From NCBI GenBank assembly GCA_036404255.1, contig DASWOP010000152.1:1-7254 (forward strand): 7,254 bases of DNA. The letters run 5' to 3'. Source of the stretch: JARLFX01 sp036404255. Lineage in GTDB: Bacteria; Acidobacteriota; Terriglobia; Terriglobales; Acidobacteriaceae. Position 1 is the stretch's first letter. Every line of letters starts with the position of its first letter. Below, piece by piece: positions 1 through 5,268 of the stretch. The position numbers and the translations under genes were made by a program. The notes beneath the pieces are model-generated. The model did no database searches and was not told the DNA's origin. It saw nothing but the letters and a program-made list of their open reading frames with translations.

Positions 1-902
1 AGACGGTGACGGCGACCGGTGCGATGATGCTTGTCGAAGCTGGCCGCATCCGGCTCGATGATCCCGTCAACGCACATCTTGATTTTGAGGTGGTGAATCC
101 CGCTCATCCCGACGCACAGATCACCGTGCGGCACCTGCTTATGCACCTATCGAGCATCTCGGACGAAACGTACTACAACGTGGACTTTCAAACGAGCGGT
201 GGTGACTCTCCCCTGGCATTGCGAGACTTCTTGAAAAGCTACCTGGTGCCGGGCGGCGCGCACTATGCTGCTGCGAAGAGTTTCTCGCAGGCATCCCCAG
301 GAGATGCGTACGATTATTCCAACGTAGGTTGCGCTCTGCTTGGATATCTTGCCGGGCGTGTCGCTGGCGAGGATTTCCGTGTCTTCACGCGTAAGCGCCT
401 GTTCGATCGCCTTGGCATGCGCAATGTCTCCTGGACGCTGGCCGACGTGCCGCCAGAACTTCGCGTGACACCCTACGATACCGTTGACAGCAAGCTTGCG
501 CCCATTGCACAGGTCGGCTATCCCGACTGGCCGGCGGGCATGCTCCGCGCTTCGATTGAGAGCTTTATGCCGTTCGTCGCCGCATCTGCCAATGGCGGGA
601 TCACCGGGTCGACGAGAATGCTCAGAACCGCAACCATGGCGCAGATGCTGAGCATGAAGAAGCCACAGGGGCTGCCTGCATGGCTCACGGGGCAAGGGTT
701 GGGATGGATGGAATCGGCCGATGGCGGAGCGCCGCACATCAATCACTGGGGCGGCGATCCCGGGGTCTTCACTGCGGCGTATCTCGATCCTGCGACGACG
801 ACAGGCGTTGCGATCTTCACCAACACCTCAGCTACCGAGGCGAGCAAGGCCGCAATGAAAGCCATCGCGCGACGACTACTTGCCCCGGAGACAATCGCAT
901 GA
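1..902 (+). CDS. Serine hydrolase, class C beta-lactamase-like (5' end missing)
   Basis: Serine hydrolase of the beta-lactamase class C / penicillin-binding-protein-like family, probably a peptidase or esterase acting on cell-wall or small ester/amide substrates; the substrate cannot be read from the sequence. The frame is open to the left edge (first full codon at 3). The visible start TVTATGAMMLVEAGR matches the helix that follows the catalytic SxxK motif, so SxxK and the N-terminus lie outside the window. Visible family marks: VRHLLMHLSS, the usual LLTHTSG-type segment; YSN (codons near 315-323), the YxN catalytic motif; and HWGGDPG near 744-764, in the place of the KTG/HxG motif. The GTG at 6 is an internal codon, not the start. 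It ends in TGA overlapping the ATG of the downstream MarR gene. Family assignment is firm and substrate unknown. It need not confer antibiotic resistance; most family members of this type do not. Confidence 0.9.
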   Translation, partial: TVTATGAMMLVEAGRIRLDDPVNAHLDFEVVNPAHPDAQITVRHLLMHLSSISDETYYNVDFQTSGGDSPLALRDFLKSYLVPGGAHYAAAKSFSQASPGDAYDYSNVGCALLGYLAGRVAGEDFRVFTRKRLFDRLGMRNVSWTLADVPPELRVTPYDTVDSKLAPIAQVGYPDWPAGMLRASIESFMPFVAASANGGITGSTRMLRTATMAQMLSMKKPQGLPAWLTGQGLGWMESADGGAPHINHWGGDPGVFTAAYLDPATTTGVAIFTNTSATEASKAAMKAIARRLLAPETIA

Positions 903-1399
903 CGGACAGGGCGGACTACAGCCGTCTCTCTGGAGGCGCTGCACTCGGTGCACGCTTGCGGCGACTCTCCGAACGTATTGACCGCGACAGCACGCGGGTC
1001 TACGCGGCGCGAGGCCTTCAATTCGAGCAGCGCTGGTTCGGCATCATGAACCAAATTGCAATCCATGGACCGATGACGGTGGGTGAAATTGCGGCTGCAC
1101 TTCGCATCACGCATGTCTCGGTCAGCCAGGCGCGGCGGTCATTAGAAGAAGCAGGGTTGGCCACTTCGCTCCACGATGAGTCAGACGCACGGCGGCGGCC
1201 CATCGCGCTCACTCGGCGCGGCAAAGTGCTGATCGTCGAGCTCATGCCACTCTGGGAGGCTTTCAACGATACTGCTGCCGAACTCAACGAGGAAAGCGGG
1301 AATGTGGTGGCACTGCTTGATCGACTGGAAGAGGCGCTGGACACACGGTCTTTGTTTGATCGCATTACGGAGCGCATCAACCGCAGGACAGATCTTTAG
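899..1399 (+). CDS. MarR-family winged-helix transcriptional regulator
   Basis: Predicted 166-aa dimeric DNA-binding repressor. The start is the ATG at 899, which overlaps the hydrolase stop as ATGA; the same frame is open further upstream (to about 680), but that part is only an out-of-frame reading of the hydrolase. The winged helix spans roughly residues 45-108: FGIMNQIAIHGPMTVGEIAAAL gives the first helices, THVSVSQARRSLEEAG (71-86) the recognition helix, and DESDARRRPIALTRRG (93-108) the wing, close to the MarR D-x-R-x(3)-L-x-L-T-x-x-G signature. N- and C-terminal helices would form the dimer interface. Translational coupling to the hydrolase suggests one mRNA, and autoregulation or control of the hydrolase is a plausible inference. 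The ligand is unknown. Confidence 0.92.
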   Translation: MTDRADYSRLSGGAALGARLRRLSERIDRDSTRVYAARGLQFEQRWFGIMNQIAIHGPMTVGEIAAALRITHVSVSQARRSLEEAGLATSLHDESDARRRPIALTRRGKVLIVELMPLWEAFNDTAAELNEESGNVVALLDRLEEALDTRSLFDRITERINRRTDL

Positions 1400-1431
1400 C
1401 CATATTGCCGGAGCTACAGGGCGGAACACGT

Positions 1432-2046
1432 TTAGATGATCTGGCCAGTTCCCTCGAACGCCTTGAGACGGTTCAGGAGGGATTTGTAGCTCATCTGGAG
1501 ACGGCGGGCGGCCTCTTTGCGGTTCCAGTTGGTCTCTTGTAGCGTGCGGCGGATGGCAACGGCTTCTGCCTGGAGCGAGGCGCGCTTGCCGATGGTGAAG
1601 ATGGGTTCGTTGGATGAAGCTGAGGGGCTGGGCTCGGCTGGCTGATCCTGCGGGCTGGGAGTGCGGTCGTGGGAGAGCGTGGAGGTGATGGCGGCGGCGA
1701 CCTCTTCGTCGGTGTTCGACATGAGGAGCATCTCGTCCGCGCCAAGGCGGGAGGCTAGGAAGGCGACCTCGGGCCGGGCGGCGGTGAGCATGACGACGAC
1801 GGGCGTGTTGCGGTCGTGGAAGCGAAGCTGGGCGAGCGCGTCTGCATTCTGCTTGAGTTCGAGGAGGACGAGCGCGGGTTTCTCTTTGGCGACGCGGCTG
1901 GGGAGCGAGAGGGTGAGTTCGCCGGCGGATGGCTCATGCAGCAGAGCGATGCTTGAGGCGGCGCCGGCGATGGTGCGGGCAAGCGTCTCTGCAAGGCCGG
2001 GAGTGTGCGCGGCGATGAGGATGCGGGTTGATCTGGCTCGGGGCAC
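1432..2046 (-). CDS. Pseudo-receiver regulator with C-terminal Fis-type HTH
   Basis: 204-aa cytoplasmic protein. Residues about 7-124 have the alternating beta/alpha pattern of a response-regulator receiver (RILIAAH, ALVLLELK, TPVVVMLTA, GADEMLLMS), followed by a Pro/Ser-rich linker (about 128-147). Residues about 165-197 are a Fis/HTH_8 domain: LQETNWNRKEAARRLQMSYKSL closely follows the NtrC-family pattern of L-x(4)-WN-x(3)-AA-x(2)-L-x-(I/M)-S-x(3)-L. Phosphorylation residues are altered: no acidic pair after the first strand, Glu63 where the phospho-acceptor Asp is expected, and Met109 in place of the conserved Lys; Thr88 is kept. There is no AAA+ sigma-54 domain. The start is GTG at 2046, because an in-frame TAA lies three codons upstream; no clear Shine-Dalgarno is seen. 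It converges on the MarR gene with a 32-nt gap and no visible terminator. Role: probable DNA-binding regulator not controlled by ordinary phosphotransfer. Confidence 0.85.
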   Translation of the reverse strand: MPRARSTRILIAAHTPGLAETLARTIAGAASSIALLHEPSAGELTLSLPSRVAKEKPALVLLELKQNADALAQLRFHDRNTPVVVMLTAARPEVAFLASRLGADEMLLMSNTDEEVAAAITSTLSHDRTPSPQDQPAEPSPSASSNEPIFTIGKRASLQAEAVAIRRTLQETNWNRKEAARRLQMSYKSLLNRLKAFEGTGQII

Positions 2047-2150
2047 GGTTGTGGGTTATTTTACGGGCTTGCCGGGCGGGTGGATAGCGGGGGTGGTTGC
2101 GAAGGTACCGGGAGAGGCTTAACGGTGATGACGGTGATCTGGGGATACAG

Positions 2151-2231
2151 CAAAAGCTTCAGCACGGATGGAGCGGATTGGATGGATTTTTAAGGATTTA
2201 AAGACGAAGACGGGTTAGAGGCAAAGGCGGT
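2151..2231 (+). repeat. GGAT-periodic intergenic repeat, copy A
   Basis: Direct repeat of the segment at 5117-5195. Shared exact blocks in order: CTTCAGCACGGAT, GGATTTAAA, GGGTTAGA, GCAAAGGCGGT. Inside it lie four consecutive units starting with GGAT at a 9-nt step (one is 10 nt here). It sits in the 2047-2278 gap upstream of the pseudo-receiver gene. Apart from this repeat and the adjacent hairpin I see nothing recognisable in that gap. Confidence 0.8.
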
Positions 2232-2234
2232 TAT

Positions 2235-2267
2235 CACTACGCGATGTATGGGACATCCAGAGTAGTG
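2235..2267 (+). other. Two-part hairpin
   Basis: Outer arms CACTAC (2235-2240) and GTAGTG (2262-2267) enclose inner arms GATGT (2243-2247) and ACATC (2253-2257) with loop ATGGG and small internal bulges. It directly follows repeat copy A and ends 11 nt before the ATG at 2279. It may be a diverged hairpin module of the same repeat family, or a leader structure for the small open frame. There is no T-run, so an intrinsic terminator is unlikely. Confidence 0.5.
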
Positions 2268-2278
2268 GTGAGTTAAAA

Positions 2279-2467
2279 ATGAGCGGCGATGGGGGATATA
2301 TGGGCCACCCGCCCGATGGCATCACGGTTCTGGAGGATTCGCACCAGCCAACACGAATCTTTATTGAAAGTCCCTACAGGCTGTCTGATGAACTCCGCAG
2401 CTCAGGCGTTGGTTGGCTTCGCCGAGGTTTACAAGTGTTCTCTGAAGACGAAAGCTGCGGTGATTGA
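2279..2467 (+). CDS. Possible small protein, 62 aa, doubtful
   Basis: Open frame from ATG 2279 with a reasonable ribosome binding site: GGTGAG at 2267-2272, complementary to the 16S tail, six bases before the ATG. The product (MSGDGGYMGHPPDGITVLED..., ending ESCGD) is hydrophilic with no motif, signal peptide or membrane segment that I recognise. A second frame (from 2289 or ATG 2388) overlaps it and runs to 2714, so at most one is real. It could equally be decayed coding sequence at the edge of the accessory segment. Confidence 0.25.
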   Translation: MSGDGGYMGHPPDGITVLEDSHQPTRIFIESPYRLSDELRSSGVGWLRRGLQVFSEDESCGD

Positions 2468-2623
2468 GGAGTGTATTTTCGAAGCAGGAAAACTCCTACC
2501 CGATACGCCATGCATTTGGGTACAACGTAGAGGAGACAAAGCGTTCGGACAAATGCACCGACGCCACAATCAAGCGCGTGGCCTTGGAACGCGTGCCGCG
2601 TCCCACAAAACCACAGCCTCGGG

Positions 2624-2650
2624 TTGCGAAGAAAGAAGGTCTGATAAAAT
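2624..2650 (+). promoter_or_regulatory. Candidate promoter of the 241-aa gene
   Basis: TTGCGA (2624-2629) and an extended -10, TGATAAAAT (2642-2650), are separated by 15 nt, slightly short of the usual 16-18. It lies about 65 nt before the GTG at 2715. Sigma-70-like by eye only; promoter consensus in this lineage is not certain. Confidence 0.25.
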
Positions 2651-2702
2651 TTCCAGCATGGGACGAAGTTCAACATCATGTGAGATCGGCAAACTGCCCC
2701 AT

Positions 2703-2708
2703 GGGGAG
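2703..2708 (+). promoter_or_regulatory. Ribosome binding site GGGGAG
   Basis: GGGGAG lies six bases before GTG 2715, and an in-frame TAA occupies 2712-2714. Together these fix the start of the downstream gene at 2715. Confidence 0.65.
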
Positions 2709-2714
2709 CGGTAA

Positions 2715-3440
2715 GTGGTTTTTTTAAAGAGCATTTTCGGTTCGTCCGCTAAAGTCTCTCCGCTCGAAGCGGCGCTTCAAAAGATCACATGGGACGATGC
2801 GGCACGGATGTACGAGACTGCTTCCGACCCCACCCTCAAGGTTCCAGGCGCCGTCTCAATGACTGTTCTCAGGATGGCGCACAACTTTAGTACGGGGCTG
2901 CTGAAGATGGCGGCCGATTTCAGCAAGAAATCTGGCGCTCCAAGCCCTCAACCGTCATACGACGCTATAGCGTTCGAAACCGCAGCGTACGCGCACTTTT
3001 GGTCAATGAAGGATTATCGGCTGGCTGATGCAAATGACTTGGAAGATGAAGAAGAAGACGAAAGCAGGGAGAGCTTAGAGAATTCGGACAAACCCCGCGA
3101 TGCGGATTTGATAACCTCAACCCTCATATCCGACCGCTTCATTGCGCAGTACACAACGTTTGATCTTCCAGACAGATTCTTTGCCAACAGAGCGATGTCG
3201 TACTGTCGGTCAAGTGATACCCGGATAGATATACCTGAACTAATAAGCAGGTTTGAACACAAGCTAAGTTCTTCAATCTTGGCTGGTAAACCGGGCAATC
3301 AAAAGCAGCGCGAGTTTGACCTTCCATTGGACCTCGCGTTAAAAGCCTGTATCCCGATTTTTCAAATAAATTCTCTGCCCGCCTTGTCAGAGATCGTGGA
3401 TGGTCTCTTCAAAGCTGAAGGCCCGGCGAGGGCGGAGTAG
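2715..3440 (+). CDS. Hypothetical protein, 241 aa, unrecognised
   Basis: I do not recognise the family. The start is GTG 2715, with a ribosome binding site six bases upstream and an in-frame stop immediately before. The N-terminus MVFLKSIFGSS is like that of many small cytoplasmic proteins. Residues 15-105 look largely helical (SPLEAALQKITWDDAARMYE; TVLRMAHNFSTGLLKMAADF; AIAFETAAYAHFW). An acidic linker follows (about 106-122, with a run of Asp/Glu around 109-115), then a second helical part (132-235). It has no signal peptide, membrane segment, Cys cluster or catalytic motif that I can see. The last residues (EGPARAE) fall in a GC-rich stretch unlike the body of the gene, so the native C-terminus may have been replaced. 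It converges on the HEPN gene. Base composition is less GC-rich than the flanking genes, suggesting acquisition. Confidence 0.7.
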   Translation: MVFLKSIFGSSAKVSPLEAALQKITWDDAARMYETASDPTLKVPGAVSMTVLRMAHNFSTGLLKMAADFSKKSGAPSPQPSYDAIAFETAAYAHFWSMKDYRLADANDLEDEEEDESRESLENSDKPRDADLITSTLISDRFIAQYTTFDLPDRFFANRAMSYCRSSDTRIDIPELISRFEHKLSSSILAGKPGNQKQREFDLPLDLALKACIPIFQINSLPALSEIVDGLFKAEGPARAE

Positions 3441-3553
3441 AGCGTAGCGCAGCGGTAAAGACCATTCCGCAGTCGGGCCACCGTTACCGAGTTTTCGATG
3501 ATGACCGGCGACCAGGTAGATTTCGCCGGGAGCCAAGACGGCAGCGGCCACAT
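3362..3553 (-). other. Open frame abutting the HEPN stop, doubtful
   Basis: ATG at 3553 comes one base after the HEPN stop (TGAAATG on the minus strand) and gives 63 aa beginning MWPLPSWLPAKSTWSPVIIE. It runs antisense into the last 79 nt of the 241-aa gene. A second minus-strand frame through 3418-3554 is also open and reads GEIYLVAGHHRKLGNGG. The interval is more GC-rich than both neighbours. It may be a coupled small gene or, more likely, a scrap of another element. No terminator hairpin with a T-run separates the two convergent genes. Confidence 0.2.
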
Positions 3554-3554
3554 T

Positions 3555-4136
3555 TCAGTTTGAAGTCGACGTTTTGATCGCAGCCAAGAACGCTACTACA
3601 TCATTTTTCACGAGTGTATCAAACAGAAGGCAAGTACCTTCCAGAACTTCATCGTGAACCACATTTACAAATTCTTTGAGCGTCTCGAAGTACTTGACAT
3701 CCTCACCATTAGGGAACGCCCCAAGCGTATTTCCTGCCACGATTGCGGCGAGATCATTGTGGGACAGTATCTTATGGCGAGCTTCCCGCAGCGGTTTTGC
3801 AAAAGTATCTAGCTTTTCTTGTAGGCCCCTGAGGCGATCCAATACAGTTTTAGACCAGCCGCCATATGTGACCATGTAGTCAATGGTTAGCGTGATATTG
3901 CCAAACGAAACAGCGGGGTCATGCAGTTTAGCGATTTGAAGTATCGAGTATTCCTGGCTGATGATCGCAAGGCGTCTAAACTCAGCCCCCGTAAACGATG
4001 CCTTGTTAAGCTCTTCCGCGCGCGGATTGTTATCAAATAGCTCGCGATGGTGGAGCCATACTTCATGCGTCCAATCGCAGAGCTTACAGAATTCCTCAAC
4101 GATCAAAGGTGAAAACGCAAGCTTCGGTTTGGTCAT
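3555..4136 (-). CDS. HEPN domain protein, AbiU2-like
   Basis: 193-aa, all-helical cytoplasmic protein. Residues 115-128 read PLREARHKILSHND: R120-H121-x(4)-H126 fits the HEPN ribonuclease motif R-x(4-6)-H with a polar residue after the Arg. The preceding pattern (FRRLAIISQEYSILQIAKLHDPA, 53-75, then NITLTIDYMV) resembles AbiU2-type HEPN proteins, a group linked to abortive phage infection. If active it would be a metal-independent RNase; the target is unknown. The start is ATG 4136, because an in-frame TGA lies two codons upstream; no strong Shine-Dalgarno is seen. The ATG overlaps the terminal TGA of the unshifted methyltransferase remnant frame (ATGA), so translation may depend on coupling. 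No MNT nucleotidyltransferase antitoxin is adjacent. AT content is higher than in the flanking genes. HEPN fold likely; AbiU2 subgroup by resemblance only. Confidence 0.7.
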   Translation of the reverse strand: MTKPKLAFSPLIVEEFCKLCDWTHEVWLHHRELFDNNPRAEELNKASFTGAEFRRLAIISQEYSILQIAKLHDPAVSFGNITLTIDYMVTYGGWSKTVLDRLRGLQEKLDTFAKPLREARHKILSHNDLAAIVAGNTLGAFPNGEDVKYFETLKEFVNVVHDEVLEGTCLLFDTLVKNDVVAFLAAIKTSTSN

Positions 4137-4151
4137 TGCGTGTCACACTCT

Positions 4152-4318
4152 CTACGAGCTGGATTCGGCTCCGTCCTTCTCGGCGAAGAGGACGTTGTAG
4201 TCCTGGCGGGAGTTGAAGGGCGGTCAAGATAGACGAGGTCGACGGACTCGTCGCGGATGTAGCGGCGAAGAACATCGAGATTATCGCCGTAGTAGAGCTG
4301 ATTCTTCCAATCGGACAT
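4152..4318 (-). pseudogene. Truncated, frameshifted site-specific DNA methyltransferase (N-terminus)
   Basis: From ATG 4318 the frame reads MSDWKNQLYYGDNLDVLRRY and on to ESVDLVYLD, the typical N-terminus of beta-class/type III-like adenine or cytosine-N4 DNA methyltransferases leading into catalytic motif DPP(Y/F). Restoring one base at about 4221-4224 (a missing G on the plus strand, C on the minus) gives LDPPFNSRQDYNVLFAEKDG and then a stop (TAG, 4154-4152). Without correction the frame drifts to LDRPSTPART and stops at 4133. The SAM-binding and target-recognition parts are absent: about 55 residues remain of a family usually several hundred residues long. It cannot be a functional enzyme. 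It marks a former modification or restriction-modification gene and lies directly upstream of the HEPN gene on the same strand. Confidence 0.85.
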
Positions 4319-4394
4319 GTGCGTGGGATGAGGTTAGCACGGACGCGAGCGGAGTGGTGAGTGCTGAGGTATATGCAGATTGGAAAAAGCGTAT

Positions 4395-4545
4395 CTCTGG
4401 GGCTGAAGCCCGGTTCTGTGGCGGGTTTCAGGCTCTGGACAGGCACTCCCCTCCGCTTTGGTGGCGATTCTTGCGCGTCGCGCGTCGTTGCTTCGCAACG
4501 ATTCCCAGGTCTCAGAAGCGAGACCTGGGGCACCCACACTTGTGG
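4395..4545 (+). repeat. Composite hairpin repeat, copy R1
   Basis: This is the main content of the 348-nt gap between the methyltransferase remnant and the ArsR gene. In order: GGGCT/AGCCC hairpin (4400-4411); hairpin CGTTGC-TTC-GCAACG (4486-4500); perfect 10-bp hairpin CCCAGGTCTC/GAGACCTGGG with loop AGAAGC (4504-4529); small hairpin CCACA-CT-TGTGG (4534-4545). Segment 4472-4545 recurs in R2 and R4. No T-run follows, so it is REP/MITE-like rather than a standard terminator. Open frames across it are incidental. Confidence 0.85.
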
Positions 4546-4583
4546 AATTAAGCGGCTAAGATGGGCTATTTGCGGTGGAAGTG

Positions 4584-4618
4584 AGGAGGTGAGCGCGGGA
4601 GGAATGCGCTTACCTTAA
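4584..4618 (+). promoter_or_regulatory. Strong Shine-Dalgarno before a four-codon ORF
   Basis: AGGAGGTGAG (4584-4593) is a near-complete complement of the 16S tail. A second GGGAGGA (4597-4603) abuts ATG 4604, which opens MRLP followed by TAA (4616-4618). It lies 48 nt before the ArsR start. It could be a leader mini-ORF or the remains of a lost gene start. Which one cannot be decided from sequence. Confidence 0.35.
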
Positions 4619-4627
4619 AAATTATAG

Positions 4628-4653
4628 GCCTCTGAAATTTAATTTTCAGGGGC
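4628..4653 (+). promoter_or_regulatory. Imperfect inverted repeat upstream of ArsR gene (candidate operator)
   Basis: Arms GCCTCTGAAA (4628-4637) and TTTCAGGGGC (4644-4653) pair over ten positions with one T-G mismatch, around an AT-rich centre. It ends 13 nt before the ArsR ATG, in the most AT-rich stretch of this gap. Size and placement suit autoregulatory binding by an ArsR dimer. The right arm also contains AGGGG, the only Shine-Dalgarno-like run near this start (spacing 14, long), so an RNA-level role is the alternative. Confidence 0.45.
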
Positions 4654-4666
4654 GTATACGAGATGT

Positions 4667-5089
4667 ATGGCTACGACATCACTGCAATTCAATATGGAGC
4701 GCTTCTTTCAGGCGCTGGGCGACTCCACGCGCCTGCGTCTGCTGAACCTGATGGACGAAAAAGAGGTCAACGTGATCTACCTGGCTGAAGTACTGGGGCA
4801 TGGGCAGGCGAGGATCTCGCAACAACTGGCGTTTCTGCGGCGCGCGGGCGTGGTCGAGGCGCGACGCGACGGCAAGTGGGTACATTACCGCATCGCGACT
4901 CCACGGCATCGCGGGGCGGCACTCGTGCTGCGCGATACGCTGGCCGGTATGCACAATGACTGGAGGATGCGGGCTGACCGTGCCAAGCTGGCGCAGCGAT
5001 GCAGTCAACCGACGGTGAGCGCGAGCATCGATGCGCCGATGCCGGTGGGGTGCAGGGGGATGCGGAAGAAGTTAGGGGTTCGGGGTTAG
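4667..5089 (+). CDS. ArsR-family winged-helix regulator
   Basis: 140-aa predicted dimeric repressor. Residues 10-85 form the ArsR winged helix: MERFFQALGDSTRLRLLNLM, then YLAEVLGHGQARISQQLAFLRRAG (recognition helix about 49-61), then VVEARRDGKWVHYRIATP as the wing. It lacks the ELCVCDL metal-site cysteines on helix 3 (EVNVIYLAEVL here), so it is not a classical As(III)/Cd(II) sensor. Two cysteines occur only in the C-terminal tail (RCSQ, VGCRG). ATG 4667 is the only start in frame because TAA lies at 4640-4642. No target gene is adjacent downstream, only repeats, so a monocistronic autoregulated gene with remote targets is likely. Candidate operator at 4628-4653. Confidence 0.9.
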   Translation: MATTSLQFNMERFFQALGDSTRLRLLNLMDEKEVNVIYLAEVLGHGQARISQQLAFLRRAGVVEARRDGKWVHYRIATPRHRGAALVLRDTLAGMHNDWRMRADRAKLAQRCSQPTVSASIDAPMPVGCRGMRKKLGVRG

Positions 5090-5116
5090 ACCCGCCGAGA
5101 CCGTGACTGAGGAGAA

Positions 5117-5195
5117 CAAAACTTCAGCACGGATTGGACGGATGCAACGGATTTTATGGATTTAAAAGCAAAAGAGGGTTAGATGCAAAGGCGGT
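5117..5195 (+). repeat. GGAT-periodic intergenic repeat, copy B
   Basis: Same-orientation copy of 2151-2231. It holds four exact 9-nt steps, each opening with GGAT, then a GGGTTAGATGCAAAGGCGGT tail. It runs straight into composite repeat R2, showing that the two modules can be joined. It is part of the 387-nt gap 5090-5476, which otherwise holds R2, R3, a 24-nt tandem pair and R4 and no gene. Confidence 0.8.
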
Positions 5196-5255
5196 CGTCG
5201 CTTTGCGACGATTCCCAGGTCTCAGAAGCGAGACCTGGGGCACCCGGATTTGTGG
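5195..5255 (+). repeat. Composite hairpin repeat, copy R2
   Basis: Hairpin CGTCGC-TTT-GCGACG (5196-5210), then the perfect 10-bp CCCAGGTCTC/GAGACCTGGG hairpin with loop AGAAGC (5214-5239), then GGCACCC. The first stem differs from R1 by a paired T-A to C-G change. The last small hairpin of R1 and R4 is lost here (CCGGATTTGTGG). Confidence 0.85.
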
Positions 5256-5268
5256 TCTCCGATGAGAG

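Larger units (their letters stand above)
2468..2714 (+). other. Upstream region with two overlapping open frames, no recognised gene
   Basis: Two plus-strand frames stay open here. One (start ATG 2388, weak AGG at 2378-2380) ends in TAA at 2712-2714, directly abutting the GTG start of the 241-aa gene. The other (TTG 2464) runs to 2727. Both products are rich in Arg/Lys/Ser/Thr/Pro with no domain pattern I recognise, for example VEETKRSDKCTDATIKRV in the second. They may be non-coding leader DNA or a pseudogene. It is less GC-rich than 1-2046. Confidence 0.4.

Noticed and set aside
147..746. 199-aa minus-strand open frame opposite the serine hydrolase
   Set aside because: The opposite strand encodes clear beta-lactamase-family motifs. 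This product has no domain pattern and is a GC-rich antisense shadow.
1661..2122. 153-aa plus-strand open frame across the pseudo-receiver gene
   Set aside because: Ser/Arg/Ala-rich with no motif, while the minus strand gives a coherent receiver plus Fis HTH.
2715..4136. Toxin-antitoxin pair formed by the 241-aa protein and the HEPN protein
   Set aside because: The genes are convergent, not co-directional, and no antitoxin domain is recognisable; kept only as a hypothesis to test.
4504..4529. Intrinsic terminator at the perfect 10-bp hairpin
   Set aside because: No T-run on either side, and the same hairpin recurs in several intergenic positions, so it is treated as a repeat module.
4096..4539. 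147-aa minus-strand open frame covering the methyltransferase relic and R1
   Set aside because: Wrong frame relative to the recognisable methyltransferase N-terminus; its length comes from the repeat.
4213..4618. Plus-strand open frames of 112 and 85 aa, with peptides such as ATIPRSQKRD
   Set aside because: They read through composite repeat R1; the same peptide recurs from R4 at 5311-5547. These are translated repeat DNA, not genes.
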